Source: Vibrio penaeicida (lineage in GTDB: Bacteria > Pseudomonadota > Gammaproteobacteria > Enterobacterales > Vibrionaceae). From it: 42,295 nucleotides of DNA. The notes under the pieces are model-generated. The model saw only the letters and a list, made by a program, of their open reading frames with translations, searched no databases and was not told the DNA's origin. Positions within the stretch are counted from its first letter, which is position 1; each line of letters starts with the position of its first letter. A program made the translations under genes and the position numbers. This document shows, one piece after another, positions 40,677 to 42,295 of this stretch. The DNA is taken from positions 1 to 42,295 of the forward strand of contig NZ_BFAQ01000051.1 of NCBI RefSeq assembly GCF_002933855.1, written 5' to 3'.

Positions 40677-40945
40677 CTCAAACTGTCACAATAATGCCTC
40701 AGCAATGGGTATTTGAAGTTTCTACTGGGCAAACAATACTGGAAGCAGCGCTCAACAATAATTATCGCTTCCCGCATCGTTGCACAGTAGGTGCATGTGC
40801 TATGTGTATGTGCAGAAAATTAGAAGGGGAAGTCAGTTATCACCTTGAGCCTATGCTTACGGAAAAAGAAATAGCTCACGGTTGGATCTTCCCATGTCAG
40901 GCATACGCCGAAAGTGATTTACTGCTCACGTTCGAAAGTGAGTAA
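40673..40945 (+). CDS. Small plant-type 2Fe-2S ferredoxin
   Basis: The 90-residue protein has a beta-grasp fold with the cluster ligands C-x4-C-x2-C at Cys37, Cys42 and Cys45 and the fourth at Cys75 (FPCQAY); Cys47 is additional. The start overlaps the ubiD stop by four bases (ATGA) and the flavin reductase begins nine bases after its stop, so the three genes are one coupled unit. A ferredoxin and an FNR-like reductase side by side resemble the two halves of fused ferredoxin reductases, so the natural partner of this protein is probably Fre (inference). Confidence 0.92.
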   Translation: MTQTVTIMPQQWVFEVSTGQTILEAALNNNYRFPHRCTVGACAMCMCRKLEGEVSYHLEPMLTEKEIAHGWIFPCQAYAESDLLLTFESE

Positions 40946-40954
40946 GAGGAAACC

Positions 40955-41668
40955 ATGACAATTAAGTGCCAAGTAAAGTCCATCGAGCCTTTGGCGTGCA
41001 ACACCTATCAAATATTGTTGCACCCAGAAACACCAGTCAGCTTCAAAGCAGGTCAATACCTGCTGGTGGAAATGGGGGAGAAAGACAAACGCCCATTTTC
41101 AATCGCAAGTAGCCCTTGCCGTCACGAAGGAGAGCTCGAGCTGCATATCGGTGCTGCGGAGCATAATGCTTATGCAAGTGAAGTCGTCGAAGCAATGCAA
41201 AAAGCACTGGAAGACGGCAGCGAGATCGCAATAGATGCACCACATGGTGATGCGTGGGTACGTGAAGAGAGTACTAACGATCTGTTACTGATAGCTGGTG
41301 GAACCGGATTTAGCTACGTGCGTTCTATACTTGACCATTGCGTCAGTCAAAAATTGAATAACACGATCCACCTATATTGGGGTGCGAAAGATGAGTGCCA
41401 GCTCTATGCTAAAGAAGAGTTGGTTGAAATCGCAAATGCTCACAGCAATGTTCACTTCGTTCCTGTAGTAGAAGAAGCAGATGCAAATTGGTCTGGTAAG
41501 TTAGGCAATGTACTTCAAGCGGTAGAAGAAGACTTTAATAGTTTAGAGAATGTAGATATCTACATTGCAGGTCGTTTTGAAATGGCCGGCGCAGCAAGAG
41601 AGCAATTTACTCAATCTAAACAAGCTAAGCGAGATCAGATGTACGCTGACGCGTATGCATTTATCTAA
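40955..41668 (+). CDS. fre: NAD(P)H-flavin reductase Fre
   Basis: The 237-residue protein is of the ferredoxin-NADP reductase superfamily. The flavin-binding RPFSIASSP is at about residues 46-54, the NAD(P)H-binding LLLIAGGTGFSYVRSIL at about 109-125 and the C-terminal YIAGRFEMAG segment follows. Fre reduces free flavins for oxygen, iron and luciferase reactions, and LuxG is a close relative. RBS AGAGGAAA precedes the ATG. In E. coli fre also lies directly downstream of ubiD, without the ferredoxin. Followed by a terminator. Confidence 0.95.
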   Translation: MTIKCQVKSIEPLACNTYQILLHPETPVSFKAGQYLLVEMGEKDKRPFSIASSPCRHEGELELHIGAAEHNAYASEVVEAMQKALEDGSEIAIDAPHGDAWVREESTNDLLLIAGGTGFSYVRSILDHCVSQKLNNTIHLYWGAKDECQLYAKEELVEIANAHSNVHFVPVVEEADANWSGKLGNVLQAVEEDFNSLENVDIYIAGRFEMAGAAREQFTQSKQAKRDQMYADAYAFI

Positions 41669-41690
41669 TTAGTAGAGATAAATGAAAGAA

Positions 41691-41718
41691 AAAGAGGGTT
41701 TTTTAACCCTCTTTTTTC
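41691..41718 (+). terminator. Terminator of the ubiD-fre operon
   Basis: AAAGAGGGTT-TTTT-AACCCTCTTT is a perfect 10-bp stem with a T4 loop, followed by a T-run. It lies 22 bases past the fre stop. Confidence 0.9.
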
Positions 41719-41776
41719 GTTTTTGATGGATTATTCATCGAAAACGCATTTTTTTCGATTTTTTATCAAAAAGGTC

Positions 41777-41804
41777 TTGCGCACTCCATTAATCTCCCTA
41801 TAAT
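41777..41804 (+). promoter_or_regulatory. rRNA promoter P1
   Basis: TTGCGC at 41777-41782 and a perfect TATAAT at 41799-41804 are separated by 16 bases, followed by the GC-rich discriminator GCCGCC expected for stringent control. AT-rich upstream sequence (T- and A-runs at 41730-41771) could act as an UP element. Confidence 0.85.
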
Positions 41805-41892
41805 GCCGCCTCACTGACACGGCAGACGCCACAAGGCTTCAGCAGTGTTAGAGAGGTGAAAAACTTCTGAGAAAATAAATTTGAAAAAGTGT

Positions 41893-41920
41893 TTGACTCT
41901 TCAAATTATCTCGCTAGAAT
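41893..41920 (+). promoter_or_regulatory. rRNA promoter P2
   Basis: TTGACT at 41893-41898 and TAGAAT at 41915-41920 are separated by 16 bases, 116 bases downstream of P1. This is the classical tandem P1-P2 spacing of gammaproteobacterial rRNA operons. Confidence 0.85.
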
Positions 41921-42192
41921 GCACCTCCGCTTTGAGAGAAAAACTTCTCGAAAAGCAACGCTCTTTAACAATATAGACCTATCAATCTGTGTGGGCACTC
42001 GTTGATGATAATCCAAATAGTTTCTTCGGAAACAATTTAGGTTTCAATGAACTGAGTGACCAATACGATGATGACTTTCTTTAGAAAGGAGTCATTGGCA
42101 CAGTCAATTCATTATCGTTCTGTTGGAACGATAATAGCTTTAAATTACATACGTAGTTTGAAGTCAGTATTCATTGAGCCGAACAAAATCTT
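41921..42192 (+). other. rRNA leader with boxA antitermination site
   Basis: CGCTCTTTAACAAT at 41959-41972 is boxA, recognised by NusB/S10 in rRNA antitermination. The remaining leader up to the 16S start carries sequences expected to pair with the 16S 3' flank for RNase III processing, but that partner is outside the window. Confidence 0.75.
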
Positions 42193-42295
42193 AAATTGAA
42201 GAGTTTGATCATGGCTCAGATTGAACGCTGGCGGCAGGCCTAACACATGCAAGTCGAGCGGAAACGAGAATAGCTTGCTATTCGGCGTCGAGCGG
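42193..42295 (+). rRNA. rrs: 16S ribosomal RNA, 5' end (partial)
   Basis: The gene starts AAATTGAAGAGTTTGATC and continues through the universal ATGGCTCAGATTGAACGCTGG and AACACATGCAAGTCGA segments into the V1 hairpin (AGAATAG-CTTG-CTATTC). It runs off the window. Orientation is the same as the rRNA operon at the left end. Confidence 0.97.

Overview
The window comes from a gammaproteobacterium, almost certainly a Vibrio, and from near the origin of its large chromosome. I base this on gene order and protein identity recalled from memory, since no database was searched. The thiCEFSGH - aminopeptidase P - Bcr/CflA - TsrA order matches the V. cholerae region that carries tsrA. There are two perfect ParB sites (parS) and one near-perfect one. 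The uvrD-ggt gap holds a CsrB-type RNA, the gppA/rhlB-trxA-rho-ubiD-fre block is present, and rRNA operons lie at both ends in the same orientation.

Layout. Positions 1-363 are the tail of one rRNA operon: the last bases of a 5S gene, a terminator-like hairpin, tRNA-Thr(GGT), a second 5S and a terminator. Next come a fluoride channel (crcB), then a TPP riboswitch and the thiamine operon thiC-thiE-thiF-thiS-thiG-thiH (1210-7207). parS sites lie inside thiE and just after thiH, followed by a 162-bp inverted-repeat element. From 7526 to 12142 there are an M24 aminopeptidase, a LysR regulator divergent from a Bcr/CflA exporter, and TsrA, an H-NS-N-terminus-like regulator.

Positions 12703-15170 (minus strand) carry a bufferin operon: a small cysteine-containing secreted precursor, an MNIO maturase, its DUF2063 partner and a DoxX membrane protein, probably a copper-stress RiPP system. 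uvrD follows with a clear LexA box. The 0.8-kb space between uvrD and ggt is not empty. It holds a minus-strand RNA of about 410 nt with some 27 GGA motifs, its own terminator, a promoter, an IHF site and a VarA/GacA-type activating palindrome, so it is a complete Csr-sponge locus. ggt, a LysE/RhtB exporter with an AraC regulator, rarD, recQ, a small DUF3630-like gene and the queuosine-precursor transporter yhhQ (behind a candidate preQ1-I riboswitch) follow.

Positions 26240-32782 look like an accessory catabolic island: a Gfo/Idh/MocA oxidoreductase and a GntR regulator on the minus strand, divergent from a TRAP transporter (Q, M, P) and a TauD/SyrP-like dioxygenase. A 20-23 bp AT-rich motif occurs twice in the GntR/TRAP gap and twice in front of the dioxygenase, which suggests one GntR regulon. 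The substrate is unknown.

The last block is housekeeping: rhlB-gppA (minus), trxA, rho, a secreted protein of unknown function, ubiD with an internally duplicated C-terminal module, a small 2Fe-2S ferredoxin and fre. The window closes with the tandem P1/P2 promoters, the leader and the first about 100 nt of a second 16S rRNA gene.
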